Under the pieces are notes generated by a model. That model saw nothing but the letters and a program-made list of their open reading frames with translations, was not told where the DNA came from and ran no database searches. DNA of 64,000 nucleotides from Macrobrachium rosenbergii. Lineage: Eukaryota > Arthropoda > Malacostraca > Decapoda > Palaemonidae. A program made the translations under genes and the position numbers. Below, in pieces: positions 1 through 12,700 of this stretch (positions are counted from its first letter, which is position 1; each line of letters starts with the position of its first letter). The stretch spans positions 37,527,913 through 37,591,912 of the forward strand of contig NC_089753.1 in NCBI RefSeq assembly GCF_040412425.1, in the 5' to 3' direction.

Positions 1-1392
1 AATACAGAAACTTCATCACAATAAATGGAATCTGATCTGGACCTAGCTTCAAAATGTCTAACCTTACCTTATGTGTAATGATGCCTTTCAAAGGTTATCA
101 TCTTTGTACAAAACTATAATATTCTTGGGCTTTTACTGGTGATTTCTGTGCAATTCCATGCAACTGACTTTAACTTGTTTTTAATAGGCTAAAATGAATA
201 CTGTATTAAAAAAAATCTTTATTTTGTGGTATTCAAACATTGTTTCCTTTTTAAATATTCTTGGGCTGCTACTGGGGGTTCTTGTGCAATTCCATACAAC
301 TGATTTTTACTTGTTTTTGATACCTGTATGCCAAAATGTAAATCTTACAAAATGCTTATCTCATGGAATTCAAATAATCTCCTCCTCTATTAGAAAGAGG
401 CGATTTTAGCTATTTACAAACTGTATGAGCACATCCAAACAAAGATTCCAAAAACCAGACTAACCAATGGTCATGCGCTGCGTAATATTAAGATGAATGT
501 TAACCTGAAAGAACATATCACACTATCAGCCCAGGAGTGAGTTATCACCGATAGAAAAAAAATGTTTTTGAATGAAAAATTACACACAATCTACACACTA
601 AAGGAAGGATCCCAAAGAAAACCCTGACTCATTTTGCATTCACAACACTGCAAAAAATTAAAGAGCTATGGACTGATACTTTTAGAACCTGAACCAATTA
701 AAGAGACAGACTAAAGCTTTGCTACACAGCAAAACACACTGGAAAACCTTGGAAATGACAGGAACAGAGAGTGAGTCTTGCAATTGATATGCTGTATATT
801 TTCTGGATGAAAATATATCTAAAACTGCAAATATATTGCAGAATTATGTTTCACTATCAAATTCAGAACCTCAATTATTATAGCTTTCTGTAGCAATGAG
901 CACTAATTTACAAATTTGGGGAAATATGAGAAAAATTCCACAAAATCAACTGAATTACAGAAAAATCTTAAGAATTTACTTAAAGGGTCAGCTTTCAAAT
1001 CTGATGTTTATCAAGTTTGTGTTTATATAAATACTTGCATTAATGTAGACTAATTAATACCAACTGAACTAGTAACCCAGGTGATTACCAATTTTAAAGC
1101 ATCAGCCTCACTTACTCGACAATCTTTAAAAGAAAACAGAAAAGAAAAAGTAGACATTGTACAAATCAACATCAATTGCAAGACTCCAAGACAAAAAAAA
1201 ACAGAATTCAGTAGCTTCAGTGCTCTGACTATCACCCAGCAAAATGCACGCAGAGGACTCCCCAGAAGAAAGAGATTAGATAAAAGGCAGCTGGAGCGAG
1301 GCACCGGTGATACACGGGACGCAAAACAAGTGCAGCTATATTACCCCCACACGGTTTTTCTTGGCGTCTCGGCCCATGAGCAGCTCACTTAC
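1..1392. other. AT-rich non-coding stretch
   Basis: No gene, RNA or transposon is recognisable here. I looked on the minus strand for the remaining MICU3 exons, in particular the conserved block after the first EF-hand and the second EF-hand, and did not find them. A short open segment near 1060-1125 follows a pyrimidine-rich tract on the minus strand. In the frame set by the candidate exon upstream it would stop after three codons, so I do not call it. Confidence 0.5.
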
Positions 1393-1509
1393 GACCTGCT
1401 TTGTTGCCTCTATCTTTTTTGTGGTCTTGATGTCTGTACTATCTGAAGCTGTGTCTGATACCCAGGTGGCATATGCTTGAAATACACCAGCTGTTATCAT
1501 CTCCATTAA
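1393..1509 (-). CDS. candidate MICU3 exon 6 (unrecognised sequence)
   Basis: This is a 117-bp interval of exactly 39 open codons on the minus strand. It is bounded by an AG acceptor (1510-1511) and a strong GTAAGT donor (1387-1392). It would begin and end in phase 0, and exon 5 of the MICU3-like gene ends in phase 0, so the two join in frame. The translation starts LMEMITAGVFQAYATW and ends KKIEATKQV. I do not recognise it as a conserved domain. In MICU3 proteins the stretch after the first EF-hand is poorly conserved, so the assignment rests on phase, order and splice sites only. It could be an exon of another transcript or a chance open segment. Confidence 0.4.
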
Positions 1510-2551
1510 CTGTTCACATGGAATGTACAGATCAGAATTTATAAATGGAGAGGGGAGTGCATAATGCCTCGAACATTACCTTTGGATTCTGAAGTCAATG
1601 CTTTCTTCCTGTCACCATCCTGAGCCAGGCATAATGCATTTACTACCATTAAAATTACTGACAGAGTAAGGAAGAAGCTCAATTGAAATATAAAAATATA
1701 GATAATGAACAAAACAACACAACTCTTAATTACTGAACATCTGAAAATCATCAATGCTAATATCTGTACAGAAAAAACTATTATGGTCTGCAAGTGAAAC
1801 AATGATGGGCAGGGATGAAACAAGAGTCAAATAAAATATTCTGACATTCTGAGTATTTACATGAACTTAACTAAAATTTTACAAAACAAAAATATCATTA
1901 GTCACACTAAATGCTACAACATGTAAAAATCTTACATTAAAGAGAAAGCACTTACCTATGAGTAAGCTAATGTACATTAGGGAGAATGTACATTAAGGAA
2001 AATCATCTTTCACTTAAAATTTTGGTAACATGGAAATTCAGCAACTTTAAACAATATCCAATGAAAATTTTTTCAATTCAACAACTCAAAGCCATTTCAG
2101 GATCATAAAAGAAACCTATATAGAGTAAATAACAAAACATCCCATCAAACCTGCCTTTTCATAGTCCTGTATAATCATACAACAGCTTTCTCAAAGATTA
2201 TATGTCCAGAAAATTTATGTTTAAAAATTTAATATTTAAGCAAAAAACTACACTGATGGTTACCTTTAACAAAAGATCTTATATCTATACCTCAAACCCC
2301 AAAATTATTTACAAAATAAACATCTATAAATATCAAAAACTGCAACAACCATCCTTGAAATATGGTACAGTATTAACTATAATGAAAATTTATCTGTTAA
2401 ACTGCCAACTTTAACATAGCCCTTATTTCATGAAACCTGACATCCATTACTAGCTAACATGTAAAAATTACTTTTCAACACCCGAGCCTTGATACCTGAC
2501 AACATCTCATGTATACTTTTATAGGATATCAATTAAAATATTGAATTCTTC

Positions 2552-2597
<46 letters not shown>

Positions 2598-3291
2598 CAC
2601 ACTTAAATTTCATAGAAACCCATCAACCACATATAGCACAGATTTGTAGCTTTTGCATTTTCCAAACATTCCAGTCTTATGCCTAACAGACAGAATAAGA
2701 GCAAAGACCTGCTATGCACGAGCCACTTGGATCTTCAAATACCTATCAACTACCTACCTTCCTTTTTGTCCTGTGCAGATAAAAGGCTGTGGGAGATCAT
2801 TATATGGATGATGAGATCACAGGAAAAAATCTTATCTAATAAAAAACTGAATTTGTTCCTCCACAAACCCATCACACACAAACTCCTTGATCACAATTTA
2901 GGTGGGAGGTTTGAGCTGCTGAATGCCCGAGATACTGAATGAGACCTGTATGATCTAAGAAGAGCACTTACGGACTATGACAGATAAAGAACCCCAGGCT
3001 CTGTCAAGTGAGAGGGTTACTATGTTGAAGGATGAACTCCTTACAGAATAAAAATACAGTTCCTACTGCTTCGAGAAATGATGACATTTCCCTGGTATGT
3101 GACAGTTATATGAAAGCACTGTATCCCACAATGCTGCCTCAGTTATGATGCTTATTACATGAGAGTGGCAATAAGGGTTAAGAGGAGGAGGATGATGGTT
3201 CCCCTAAATCATCCCTGAAGTGTCCCACTGCTTATACTGGTCCCAAGGAATTCAGTTCCATCCATTTATGAATTACTACATCCCTTACTTC
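1510..3291. other. intronic AT-rich DNA with a short (TA)n tract
   Basis: If exon 6 is real, this belongs to intron 5 of the MICU3-like gene. It contains a (TA)n tract at about 2554-2591 followed by a short CA-rich tail. Between about 2670 and 3180 the base composition is less AT-biased and short open frames occur, but they are broken by stops and match nothing I know. Confidence 0.5.
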
Positions 3292-4523
3292 TTAAGCGTC
3301 ACCCACGAAATAATACGTTTACCACGATCTGCTCGGTACCGCCTTCAACAGGGTATTACGTTCAAGACTTTAAATGCATGTGTAAAGCCGTCAGTCCCGT
3401 AATAATATGTTTACTAGTACAGAAAGTGTAGGAACATCATTTGTTAACACTCTCAGCACACGTAAGCTGTAAATGGAAACTTATTTGCTGCCTGGCAACG
3501 TTTTCCTAGTGGTCACTTAATGCTAGAAAGCTGGTTTTCTTTCAGTATGCTTTGGGCATTTGCCGAGAGAAATTGATTTTTCGCTTCTTTCACAATGAAT
3601 GCCCTTAAGAAGAGGAGTATTCCTTCAGGTGGGATCAATCAAATACTAGATGAGGCATCTGATATTGATGACCTGTTTGATGATGAGAGCTCTAGTTCTA
3701 AATCCTCCAGTGATGAGGATACAGTACTGAAGGAACAAACTTTTCTTCCGATAGCAGGAGTGATGATGACTTTTCATTGCCATGTGACTGGACGACGAGA
3801 GGAGAGAGAGAGATCCCTTTGCTTTTGTTGCTGATCCCGGCGTGAAATTTACGGTTGAGGATAAAGAGAACCCATTAGAATATTTTGAGAAATACTCTGA
3901 TGATGAAATCATTGATTACTTGTTGAAAGAAAGAGATTTGCAAATCAGCTTCGACATTCATTGGACATGTCTGCTCTGAATTGCTGTATTGGTGGGAGGG
4001 TTGTAAGCCGTGAATTTGTTTTGAGGATTAGTAAAAGACTTATTATGAAATATGCAGAAGAAAGACCTGTTCCCTTGCGCAGGCCCCCACGACTTGCAGC
4101 GAAACCTTCGTGGCTAATTGGCAGGCACTTTCCTGATTATTGTCCACCTACAGATAAAAAGAGGCCACAAAGGACTTGTGCTCAGTGCTGGAAGAACAAC
4201 ATAAGAAGGAATAGCTAATATTGGTGCAAGGACTGTGAAGCAGGATTGTGTGTATCCCCTTGCTTTAGAGATTGGCATACAATAGTGCAAATTGTATGCA
4301 TAACATTTTTCATTCAGTATTATGTAGCCTTTTGAAATAAAATAATAGTAGTATTAATTATTTTTCATTCCATCATTAATTAATATTCCTACACTTAACT
4401 ACAAGTATGAATTATAAGCATAAAAATGAATATCAACTTTGAAAAACTATCATCAGCAGCCGTTAACTAAAAAAAAAGTGTGACGGTACGTTAGCAGCGA
4501 GGTCGTCTGGGGGGGACGCTTAA
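3292..4523 (+). mobile_element. internally deleted piggyBac element
   Basis: The element is bounded by TTAA at 3292-3295 and 4520-4523, the target site duplicated by piggyBac elements. The ends just inside are inverted: GCGTCACCC on the left and, on the reverse strand from the right, GCGTCCCCC. Inside are pieces of a piggyBac transposase: an acidic N-terminus from 3595, the conserved N-terminal module near 3833-3933, and the C-terminal cysteine-rich zinc-binding domain near 3990-4285. At about 1.23 kb it is roughly half the usual length. The DDD catalytic core is missing, so it cannot transpose by itself. It sits in an intron of the MICU3-like gene in the opposite orientation. Confidence 0.88.
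3595..4285 (+). pseudogene. piggyBac transposase remnant, catalytic core deleted
   Basis: The reading starts MNALKKRSIPSGG and continues into an acidic, serine-rich stretch typical of piggyBac N-termini. After a frame change the segment DPGVKFTVEDKENPLEYF plus ...YSDDEIIDYLL matches the start of the transposase IS4-like domain. The text then jumps, after about 3950, to the C-terminus: a region with RHFPDYCPPTDKKRPQRTCA, then Cys-x2-Cys pairs ending in LCVSPCF and a final His (CAQC, WCKDC). The RNase-H-like core with the three aspartates is absent. At least one frameshift and one stop (near 4216) lie in what remains. Confidence 0.85.
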
Positions 4524-6148
4524 CAGGTTAAGTAAAATCTAGTAAAAGTAGACTATCACCTCCAGGTACCTGCACTTGCAAGATAGCATTTGTGTCTGGA
4601 TACAGTTAAAAACTCAATATGTGGAGATGGCTCTGACGGTGAGGACCAAAACTTTAATCTGCCCTACTTTGCCATCTGTCAAGTTGTGGAAGAGGAGACC
4701 TTACTCAATGATGACGAAAAAGTCAATTCAAGACAAGCTCCTTTCCAGTCCCTGCTTGTGCACTTCCCTCCAAGATACTGCTTACAGAAAACTTCCTCAA
4801 TCTGGTCATAGTCAAACTTCACAGAGTACTGTACTGAGAAAGAGTCTTGTAGTGGAGTCCCTCTCCCTTCTGGTCCTGTGGTCCTGTTTGCTCCCTACTC
4901 AGACTTATTAATGACAATGATCTTCAAAATCTGGAGAACAAGCTTGTTCTATATAATATCTCAGCAACCTTTGCTTACAAGGTGGCACTCTTGAATTTCT
5001 AAAGTTAAATATCCAGTCAAAATTGTCTGCAACTGATATGCTATGACAGGAACTGTTATTGCTACTGCCATGGGTCTGGTCACCTTTGGCCAGATGTCCA
5101 GTCATTCTTGTCTGCAGCCAGTATTCTAGGATAGACACTGCTACTACTGCTGCCATACGAACTGGGAAACTTGACCAGTCAAGTCCTGGTTGCAGTCCCA
5201 ATTACCATCTCAATCATATGCTGGGTTCTGATCACAGTCATGAGAAGGGAAGTAGACTTTGACTGACCAGAGCAGTCACTTCCAGAACAGCCTGTTCCTA
5301 ATTTTGCTAGTCTTGGGTAGAACATGTCGTGTTGCTGAAGCCTGGAAGATGACAAACTGCTGGAGAGGCATGTTGCTTGTTTAGAATAACTCCAAATCAG
5401 CTAGCTATGCAATTCTTATCCTCTGGGCAACAGTGGTGTGGTGGCAGAATGAAGGAACTGAATTGATCAGCTATTTCAGGTGCTTCATGAAATTTTGAGG
5501 TGTTCGTTCACATGGAACATGTACTTATAGCTATCATTTCCAATGTAAAGGTCACTTGCTGGCTGGACCAATCATGAATCCACTAAAAGGGTGTGTCTCA
5601 GCAGGCTAGGCAGCACTGGTAGGTTGGCACATTTACTAAGTTACGCTGCACCTGTTGAGTTTTTGTAACCTCCACCAGAGATGGTCATTCCTTGACTGCT
5701 GCCAAGAGGAAGATGATCTTGGTGCTGATAAGGAAACCAAAAGTTAAGATGTCCAGGTGGAAGAGCCAGACATACCTGCAGCTGCACTCTTGGCATACCT
5801 TGCCTTGTAAGATCTCCTATAGAAAAGAGACCACTGGTCAGGCGACCAGTCTCCTTGCACTGTGTAGGTGAGGTCAAGGAGGAAGATCTACTGGCAATAT
5901 CCACTATATTTAACTGACAATACGAAAAAAGAGAAAAGTAGGAAAACAAGAAAGCTAAACTCACCCTTCAAACACAATACAAAACAAACTAATCCTAGAT
6001 ATATATAAATAAAAACCATTAAGTTTGCAAACATGACCAAGAACTTATTCCAAAACCATTACCTACTTGACAGCTTATGATCTGAAGCCAAACCTTAAAC
6101 CTAATTAACTAACACCTACAACCATAAATATTCTCCACAAAATTAAAC
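4524..6148. other. intronic DNA, no recognisable gene
   Basis: The region 4560-4910 has open frames on the plus strand in two registers, but neither matches a known domain and both are interrupted. It could be an old, unrecognised pseudogene or repeat. Around 4990-5230 there are loosely repeated CTACTGC-rich phrases. From 5640 to 6140 the sequence becomes AT-rich with nothing to report. Confidence 0.4.
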
Positions 6149-6238
6149 CTCTCTAAATAATTAAGCTTTAAGAAATGTTGGAACTATTACTAACCACTGC
6201 TTGTTCCAACATTTCTTACAGCTTAATCATTTAGAGAG
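6149..6238. repeat. 90-nt foldback hairpin overlapping the SINE start
   Basis: Two arms of about 36 bp are inverted copies of each other. The left arm begins CTCTCTAAATAATTAAGC and the right arm ends GCTTAATCATTTAGAGAG, with the shared core AAGAAATGTTGGAAC. The loop is about 18 nt. The right arm is the start of the SINE, while the left arm lies outside it, before the left target duplication. Its shape resembles a small-RNA precursor, but a repeat-derived inversion is the simpler reading. Confidence 0.75.
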
Positions 6239-6495
6239 TGTTCTCGACTAGCACTCTGCTAGGCCTGAGTTCGAGTCTCCGGCAACCAATGAAGAATTAG
6301 AGGAATTTATTTCTGGTGATAGAAATTAATTTCTTGGTATAATGTGGTTTGGATTCCACAATAAGCTGTAAGTCCCGTTGCTAGATAACCAATTGGTTCT
6401 TAGCCACGCAAAATATGTCTAATCGTTCGGGCCAGCCCTAGGAGAGCTGTTAATCAGCTCAGTGGTCTGGTTAAACTAAGGTATACTTAACTTTA
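6202..6495 (+). mobile_element. tRNA-derived SINE with 13-bp target duplication
   Basis: The 294-bp insertion is flanked by exact 13-bp direct repeats ACTAACCACTGCT at 6189-6201 and 6496-6508. Near its start is a tRNA-like region with a B-box-like GAGTTCGAGTCTC (about 6269-6281), the internal RNA polymerase III promoter element, and a looser A-box region upstream. The body that follows, about 6285-6490, is the type of sequence I know as a widespread decapod interspersed repeat. It contains GGACCAGCC-like and AATCAGCTCAGTGGTCTGG phrases. There is no poly-A tail, so mobilisation would depend on a partner LINE sharing its 3' end. Confidence 0.75.
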
Positions 6496-6508
6496 ACTAA
6501 CCACTGCT

Positions 6509-8155
6509 GGCAATCTGCGTGCTAACTCAAGCAAAAAGTCACAGCTTATTATGGTCATGAATCGAATAACTGATCACATAAAAGTGGGATGAATGAAATA
6601 TAATTAAAAGGTATATGAAATAATTGAATAAAAGAGCTGTAAGTAACCATACTGTAAAGGGAAACAATTTATGAATTCTTCTCAGCTGCTAAGAGCTCTG
6701 CTGACACAAACAGTGAGGTACGTGTTTACTGAGTACCTCAAGATCCAAGAGGTGCATGAGTAAAGGGCTATGGCTCTTCTTCCTGTTAGATAAAAGATCA
6801 ATTCCTGCAATACTCAAAGACCATGAGTGAGCTGTATATAAGTGATGGTTTATGGTGAAACAAATATGGAATTCCTCCCCCTTTTGCCTGGACTAATTTC
6901 TACTTTCTATATTAGCAGTAAAGACCCTAGAATTCTATCTTACAGATATTAAATTATATCATACAACCAATTACTGTATTTTTATTGACAATTTTTTAGT
7001 GATTTTCTGCATTCAATGCTTTTCACATGATGATTCCCTTTAACTGCTGATTCTCCCTAATAATTCTACAAGGAAAATAATATATCAACTTTTGCATCAT
7101 GTGTGAGCAACTGAAAGAATTGCACAACATAATCTTATACTGTATTCTAACATCAACATTAGTTCCATACGACTGGACAATTATAAAAAAAGAAGAAGAT
7201 AAAACTAAAAAATCAAATGGCTAAAATTAACACTACTCTATACCTACTAGTGATATGAGTTAACACAAAAATGTAGCAACTCCACCAATTACCAACACAG
7301 GCATTGTTTAATTGTTAAGCAATAGAGGTCAGTTAAAAGTACAAATACAATCTGACAGAGGATTAATGCTCGTCAAAGCATAAGTACTGCAATTAATAGC
7401 TTATTTTGCAGAATGTATCAGCTCCCATGCAAGTCACATACACTTCACAAGAAATGTATTTCTGGATAGACACTGGCTACTCTACTTGATACGACAACAT
7501 TGTACCAATGGAATCTATTAAATACAAAACTTATATTTTTAAAAGTGACTAATGGTTGAAAGATTCACAGTTTAATATATATATATATATATATATATAC
7601 CATATACGTACATACATACGTATGCATGTTTGTGTGAGGATATCTAAAGCATCTAAAAAGGCACAACATACTGTCTTATAACAAAGTAACTACTGTAATG
7701 GTAAAAAGAATCTATGAATAAGAAAAGCACTAACTTATTCAACCGGATTGAAAGTAAAACTAAGATGGTTTTACTACTTTTCTAATAACACTACAAAAAC
7801 TGTATATACTACAAATTAAAGCTGCAAGAAAGAAGTTTTACATTTAGATACAAGGAAGCTACAGGTTGAAGATAAATATGTACAACGTGAATTAAATTTC
7901 TAATTTCACTTATTTTATGGTACTAGCTAACCTGAACTACGGGCAAGTATGTAGTCTAAAATTCTGAGAAGGTATAAAAGAAAAACTCGAAATTCATGTA
8001 AAGCATAACATTTTCTTATACATTATATACAAGACAGTGAATGAAATCTGTCAAACCAACCTCAAAAGCTTAGTAATTGTTGAGGTAAGATAAAATATTT
8101 GTACAGTAATGCAGACCTATAAAAAAGTAATCCACCCCAAATAGAAAGCACTTAC
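6509..8155. other. intronic AT-rich DNA with (TA)n at 7576-7600
   Basis: No exon or transposon is visible. A short (TA)n tract is followed by loose TACATACGTA repeats. The end of the interval is intron 5 immediately after the exon 5 donor (GTAAGT at 8150-8155, minus strand). Confidence 0.5.
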
Positions 8156-8238
8156 CACAAGGAACTCTTCTTTATCAACTCTTTGGTTTCCATCAGTGTC
8201 GAACATGTTGAAAGCTATGCGGAACCCAGTCTGTGGCT
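8156..8238 (-). CDS. MICU3: MICU3-like exon 5 (first EF-hand)
   Basis: This exon encodes residues 175-202 of the assembled protein and carries the first calcium-binding EF-hand. The loop is DTDGNQRVDKEE, with acidic or amide residues at positions 1, 3, 5, 9 and 12, the canonical EF-hand pattern, so it should bind calcium. It is preceded by GFRIAFNMF, a signature shared by animal MICU3 proteins. The acceptor AG (8239-8240) and donor GTAAGT (8150-8155) are consensus. It receives one base from exon 4 to complete a Lys codon and ends in phase 0. MICU proteins sense Ca2+ in the mitochondrial intermembrane space and gate the calcium uniporter. Confidence 0.93.
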
Positions 8239-8774
8239 CTGTGAACGGCAAACTCATTAAATACACTATTAATACAAAGATTTTATTAATTAGAATAAGA
8301 TAACTTGCTGCAATTTAAGATACATAGAGAACAAACTGAATTACATATTGTTATATTAAAGTGCCCCTCCTAAGGAGCCATTTATTATTTTTAAAAGAAT
8401 GTGAAATACAGTATATAATTGATTCACATTCCTTAAATTTTTCATTGTAGTTTACTTTATCAGTATGAAGAATCTTCACTTAATTCTTGCAACATCTTGC
8501 ACATTATCTAATTTTAAGTTGATAACATCCTCTGCACTATTTTGGCACAATTTAGCATACCTATCACATAAAAGCATATGTTAAAATTAAAAAATACTGT
8601 ACAATACTTTTATTAGTATTTGTACTTATCTTCAAAGCTTACAGGTTAACCTTATTTACTGTACTTTCAAAACATCCAACACCCAAAAATGTAATTCAAC
8701 CAATTTCTTATTTATTTAAATTGCATTAAGCATTTAAAATCTCAAACAAGTTAAATAAATGGTTGAATACTTAC

Positions 8775-8822
8775 TTGTGAGAATTGACAGCAAGAAGAGA
8801 TATTCAGTATATGATATAATAC
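8775..8822 (-). CDS. MICU3: MICU3-like exon 4
   Basis: A 48-bp exon encoding GIISYTEYLFLLSILT (residues 159-174 with split codons at both ends). This helix, just before the first EF-hand, is one of the most conserved parts of MICU3 and MICU2. The acceptor AG lies at 8823-8824 and the donor GTAAGT at 8769-8774. The exon enters after one base of a Gly codon from exon 3 and leaves one base of a Lys codon to exon 5. The match in sequence and in both phases makes this small exon secure. It is separated from its neighbours by short introns of about 270 and 540 bp. Confidence 0.93.
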
Positions 8823-9092
8823 CTGACAGGATGAAAAGGAAAATTAAATTTAAATTAACATTCACAACTGAACTGTTCAATTTCCATCTTTAAAATTTAA
8901 AAATAACTTCTGGTATTATATCAGAGTCTAGAAACAGGACTTGGTGGTTTCATTAACCTAAAAAACATTTCATACCTTAACCAGCTGAATTTATAAAATA
9001 ATGATACAAAATATAGACATTTTATTCATTACAATGAAACTCTACAACACACACTTTAATCTGAAGCATTTAACATAATACTGCTAACTCAC

Positions 9093-9203
9093 CTTTGTCA
9101 AAAATTGTGCGGAACATGTCTGGTGAGCCTTTGGACAGAGATGGTGTTTCTTGATGAAAACGGTCTAGGTCTTTATCCCACAAGGTTCTGCGTTTCAACC
9201 GAG
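9093..9203 (-). CDS. MICU3: MICU3-like exon 3
   Basis: This 111-bp exon encodes residues 122-158: RLKRRTLWDKDLDRF, then HQETPSLSKGSPDMFRTIFD and K. It corresponds to the MICU3 region of basic residues followed by the helix that ends in a conserved 'F-R-x-(I/L)-x-(D/E)-K-G', completed by exon 4. The splice acceptor AG is at 9204-9205 behind a short T-rich tract. The donor is GTGAGT at 9087-9092. Reading phase agrees with exons 2 and 4. No stop or frameshift is present. Confidence 0.92.
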
Positions 9204-9896
9204 CTATAATAATCAACAACGATCAGTTGTGTCATTTGATATTATCAATAGGAAAATGCTTTGGTAACTAGTTCTGAACAGAGAGAAAAGAAAGGTTTGC
9301 AAATATGAAATCAATAAACCTCTATTTACAACCATTTGAAAAATTAACATAATGAATATTTATAATGTTTCCTTAAATATCTATCTATCTATCTCAAGTA
9401 AAAATCTACTGCATATCTCTTAAGGAAGCTACATATTCCACATTTTAGTGAAGGCAAGTGTCCCTTGTTCGTTACATTTGCCATTCACGAGCAGAGTGAC
9501 AGTTCCCCTATGTTCTATGTGCAAAAACTGGTAAAAATAGCTTTATACTATACATAATCAGAAATAATAAGGTATAATAATTTATTGGATATCAGCTGGG
9601 ACATGAACTGTAAATAACACTGTTTTTAGTTAATATTTAAGTTCAGCTAATATGTCTAATAGGTATTTGGTTCACAGCTTATTTCAGCTTGTCAGTGTGA
9701 TCTTTATCTGCTATTTTTCATTTCTGAACATGCCGGAATAAATTTAAGCTACTTAGCAGTAAAATGTCATTAAGAGTATCCTAGCATGAAAGCTAACTTT
9801 ATCTAGACCTACCAAGGATAATTATTGTTGAAGATCAAACTTTCTCACCAACAAAGTGGATAAGTAAATTTAAGGATACACGTTGTGTATTACATA

Positions 9897-10258
9897 GGAC
9901 AAGTAAAAAATGCGCCGAAGTTTCTTCGGCGCAATTGAGTTTTCTGTCATATGAGCTCAGCCTGTGAAACTTTAACCATGGCCCAGTGGTGGCCTATCCT
10001 ACAGCGTTGCCAGAAGCATGATTATGGCTAACTTTAACCTTAAATAAAATAAAATAAAAATTACTGAGGCTAGAGGTTCTGCAATTTGGTATGTTTGATG
10101 ATTGGAGGGTGGATGATCAACATACCAATTTGCAGCCCTCTAGCTTCAATAGTTTTTAAGATCTGAGGGCAGACAGAAAAAACTGCAGACAGAATAAAGT
10201 GTGGACAGACAGACAAAGCTGGCACAATAGTTTAAATTTACAGACAACTAAAAAGCCA
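9897..10258 (-). repeat. multi-hairpin repeat, copy A
   Basis: A near-full copy of a dispersed family, in minus orientation. In family orientation it opens with TTTTTAGTTxTCTGTA. It passes a long hairpin with arms of about 45 bp (around 10060-10162) and ends with the GC-rich stem-loop GCGCCGAAG-AAA-CTTCGGCGC at 9912-9932. It lies in intron 2, between exons 2 and 3 of the MICU3-like gene. The smaller CCACCG...CGGTGG stem seen in copies B and F is not present here. Confidence 0.85.
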
Positions 10259-10687
10259 TCAAATATATTGTATCAATAAAATTTACCAACAATTATAATC
10301 ATAATTATGAAAAAGGCTTCAAAATACCATAAATCTTCAATGAGGAAATCAAATTCACACAACTACTTGTAATGAATTGTTGATGTCTAGGTTGAAAATA
10401 ACCACATTTTTTCTGGCTGACATCAGGTTCCGCATCTGAGATTATTTTGTACAAAATTTAACCATTTTAGTTGAACAGTACACTTGAATGATTCCCCGCT
10501 TTATCATTTTTAACAGATTCTTGTAATATTTTAAAGTACAGAAATCTGGATCTTATTTCTCCAGTAATAATATTAATGTATGCTATTTTGCCTGCATGCA
10601 ATTAATTGCTGACAAACTCATTCTTTGACGTTTGAATAGCTAATAAGTGGTACAAAGCCAACATTGTATCTACTATCCCACACATAT

Positions 10688-10797
<110 letters not shown>

Positions 10798-10840
10798 TCA
10801 ACGATCTGCCATGAACCTCTGAAAATAAAACTATGCTTAC

Positions 10841-10982
10841 GTCTAGGTTCAGAATCTGTAACTGATTCGATGAAGTCTTGAGGAGTCATGTAGAGCTGTC
10901 CCTGATACTCAACAGACGCAAACTTGATAAAACGACGCTCACGATGATTGAGCTTTAGTCCCCGTAGAGACTGATCTTCCAT
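10841..10982 (-). CDS. MICU3: MICU3-like exon 2
   Basis: This exon encodes residues 75-121. It begins MEDQSLRGLKLNHRERRF and continues IKFASVEYQGQLYMTPQDF, then IESVTDSEPR. The 'RERRF-x-x-FASVEY-x-GQLYMTP-x-DF' string is the hallmark of MICU3 at the start of its conserved core and separates it from MICU1 and MICU2. The acceptor is CAG at 10983-10985 and the donor GTAAGC at 10835-10840. Entry is in phase 0, consistent with exon 1, and exit leaves one base of a Pro codon for exon 3. The initial ATG of the exon could in theory start a shorter isoform without the targeting sequence, but nothing supports such a promoter. Confidence 0.93.
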
Positions 10983-11219
10983 CTGCAAATGAGAGAAAAG
11001 TCTACATAAAACAACAGAAACAAGTAACTGTAGCTGAAACAGAATGCTTTCGTAACTTAACTGAACACCTAAAACAATCTAACAGACAGGCTTCAAGAAG
11101 GACACAAATCATCCTATTTACCAGAAAGTATATTCATAAGAGATGAAGTAAACTATTTATTTAGCCAAGGGGATAAAAGTAGCTAGAAACAAATGCAGCA
11201 TATTAAAACATATTAAAAG

Positions 11220-12700
<1,481 letters not shown>

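Noticed and set aside
1050..1125. Terminal-exon-like DCRVSEADALKLVITW... on the minus strand after a pyrimidine tract
   Set aside because: In the phase imposed by the candidate exon 6 it would stop after three codons, and the peptide is unrecognised.
1539..1640. Exon-like segment on the minus strand (DGDRKKALTSESK) ending at GTAATG
   Set aside because: Its exit phase (1) does not fit the candidate exon at 1393-1509 and its entry does not fit exon 5 with the stronger acceptor. No homology recognised.
4576..4911. 111-codon plus-strand frame and an overlapping 73-codon frame
   Set aside because: No domain, no splice structure, and the competing frame looks no better. Possibly an old pseudogene, but this cannot be supported.
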